Shown one piece after another: positions 63,360-64,000 of a stretch of DNA of 64,000 nucleotides. The stretch's first letter is position 1, and every line of letters begins with the position of its first letter. A program made the translations under genes and the position numbers. The notes under the pieces are model-generated. The model was given only the letters and a program-made list of their open reading frames with translations, was not told the DNA's origin and did not search any database. The stretch covers positions 19,243-83,242 of the forward strand of contig NZ_JAJNRQ010000006.1 of assembly GCF_021083645.1 (NCBI RefSeq), read 5' to 3'. The stretch is from Schaalia sp. lx-260. Lineage in GTDB: Bacteria > Actinomycetota > Actinomycetes > Actinomycetales > Actinomycetaceae.

Positions 63360-64000
63360 GAAAGATATATGTTGGGCGTTTGAGTTTACTCGCCCGCGTG
63401 TTTTGTTTATTGTCCGCACAGTCTGTTTGTATGCGCGTGTGTTCGCTTCTTCGCGTGTTTGCCGCGTGTGCGTGTTGGGCGTTCGTGGGCTTATGTTTGC
63501 GCGTGTGGGCTCTGTCCTGCGTGTATTTAGCGTGCGTTGTTTGCTCGCGTGTTGCCCCGCCTGTTGTGCCTGTGCGCCCCGCGTGTGTGTTTGTTCAGTG
63601 TGTTGTTCTTTGCTGTTGTGTGCTCGCTTGTGTTTCTTCACTGCCTACGCGGGTTGCTCGGTTGTTTGTTCAGTGGCACCGTGTTTGTTCAGTGTGTTGT
63701 TCGCGTGCGCCTGCGTCTTTGGCGTGTTCGTGGTGGGCGTTCGTGGGCTTGTGTTGTGCTTGTCCGCCCTGCGTCTTTGCCGCGTGTGCCCGTTTGTTCG
63801 CTGGCACCGTGTTTGTTCAGTGTGTTGTTGCGCGCTTGTGTTTTGTTCGCTTGTGTGCTCGCGCGCTTGTGTGTTGTTCGCTTGTGTGCTGCCCAGCCGC
63901 GTGCCCTGCGTCTTTGCTGTTCGGCGTGTTTACTGCTTCCCGCACGCTAGGCTGTGTTGCCCCGCGTGTGTGTGCGTGCGCACGTTTGTGCGCCCCGTGC
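63360..64000. repeat. A-depleted, internally repetitive stretch of unknown nature
   Basis: The plus strand becomes almost free of A: I count 13 A in the 460 bases from 63541 to 64000. It is built from recurring G/T/C words. GTTTGTTCAGTGTGTTGTT occurs at 63589-63607, 63683-63701 and 63811-63829, the last two inside an identical 28-base block (63674-63701, 63802-63829); GCGTTCGTGGGCTT occurs near 63478 and 63737; CTGCGTCTTT three times; GTTCGCTTGTGTGCT twice near 63845-63891. Frames across it translate to low-complexity Cys/Val/Leu/Arg text and are probably not genes. It continues past the window edge. Confidence 0.75.

Noticed and set aside
63589..63829. Repeated GTTTGTTCAGTGTGTTGTT as a CRISPR array
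   Set aside because: Spacing is irregular (94 and 128 bases), flanks share other repeats instead of unique spacers, and there are no cas genes in the window.
63537..63950. 137-codon frame in the A-depleted tract (and a minus-strand 114-codon frame at 63297-63641)
   Set aside because: Translations are low-complexity and follow directly from the biased base composition; no ribosome site or domain.

Overview
The window looks like the chromosome of a comparatively low-GC actinobacterium, probably in or near the Actinomycetaceae; this placement is inference from gene content, not from a search. Evidence for Actinobacteria is a WhiB1-type Fe-S regulator next to a PdtaS-type histidine kinase, a NusG with a long acidic N-terminus, an FtsB/DivIC with a long basic N-terminus, DUF501, DUF3039, DUF2017 and DUF2505 proteins, an EccC/FtsK-type ATPase, and several gene orders that I recall from Mycobacterium and Streptomyces. 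No rRNA, prophage, insertion sequence or CRISPR array is visible.

Layout. 1-7.1 kb: the 3' part of an FtsK/EccC-like ATPase, whiB1, pdtaS (opposite strand), a DUF2505 gene, osmC-like, then the coupled thyA-folA pair. 7.3-13.4 kb: accessory transport and amino-acid use, with an MFS transporter, a TauE/SafE permease, an Lrp/AsnC regulator divergent from an AnsP-like permease, and ornithine cyclodeaminase. 13.5-15.7 kb: a two-gene restriction-modification unit placed directly on the end of ychF. 15.7-21.7 kb: ychF, ispH, xseA-xseB, a PfkB sugar kinase and a cis-prenyltransferase. 22-26.7 kb: hemolysin-III-like protein, greA, an AI-2E-family permease, an FKBP isomerase and a BI-1-like membrane protein. 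26.8-31.2 kb: a minus-strand cluster of a small secreted protein, two tandem paralogous lipoproteins, a peptidoglycan-binding adaptor, an ABC ATPase and an FtsX/MacB-type permease.

31.4-34.0 kb: an odd tRNA, ppx/gppA, DUF501 and ftsB. 34.2-38.2 kb: a degenerate E1/ThiF-like protein, a UvrD-type helicase and nudC. 38.4-45.4 kb: rph-rdgB, a small membrane protein divergent from a LysR regulator, then MBL hydrolase, murI, DUF2017, clpS and pncB. 45.4-49.1 kb: a DEAD/DEAH helicase with DUF3039, nagB and HU. 49.6-62.8 kb: the ribosomal/secretion block rplL, rplJ, rplA, rplK, nusG, secE, tRNA-Trp, then aspC, a lipase-like hydrolase, add, murB, an MFS carrier, rpmG with tRNA-Met, tRNA-Thr and tRNA-Tyr, yajQ and htpX. 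The last 640 bases are a strongly A-depleted, internally repetitive stretch that I cannot assign.

Most genes are housekeeping. The parts worth a second look are the short-variable-loop tRNA with anticodon UAA, the terminal A-depleted repeat stretch, the secreted protein/lipoprotein/ABC cluster, the restriction-modification pair coupled to ychF, and several leader hairpins (rplJ attenuator, greA leader, secE-nusG spacer). Many intrinsic terminators with long perfect stems are visible and help to define transcription units.
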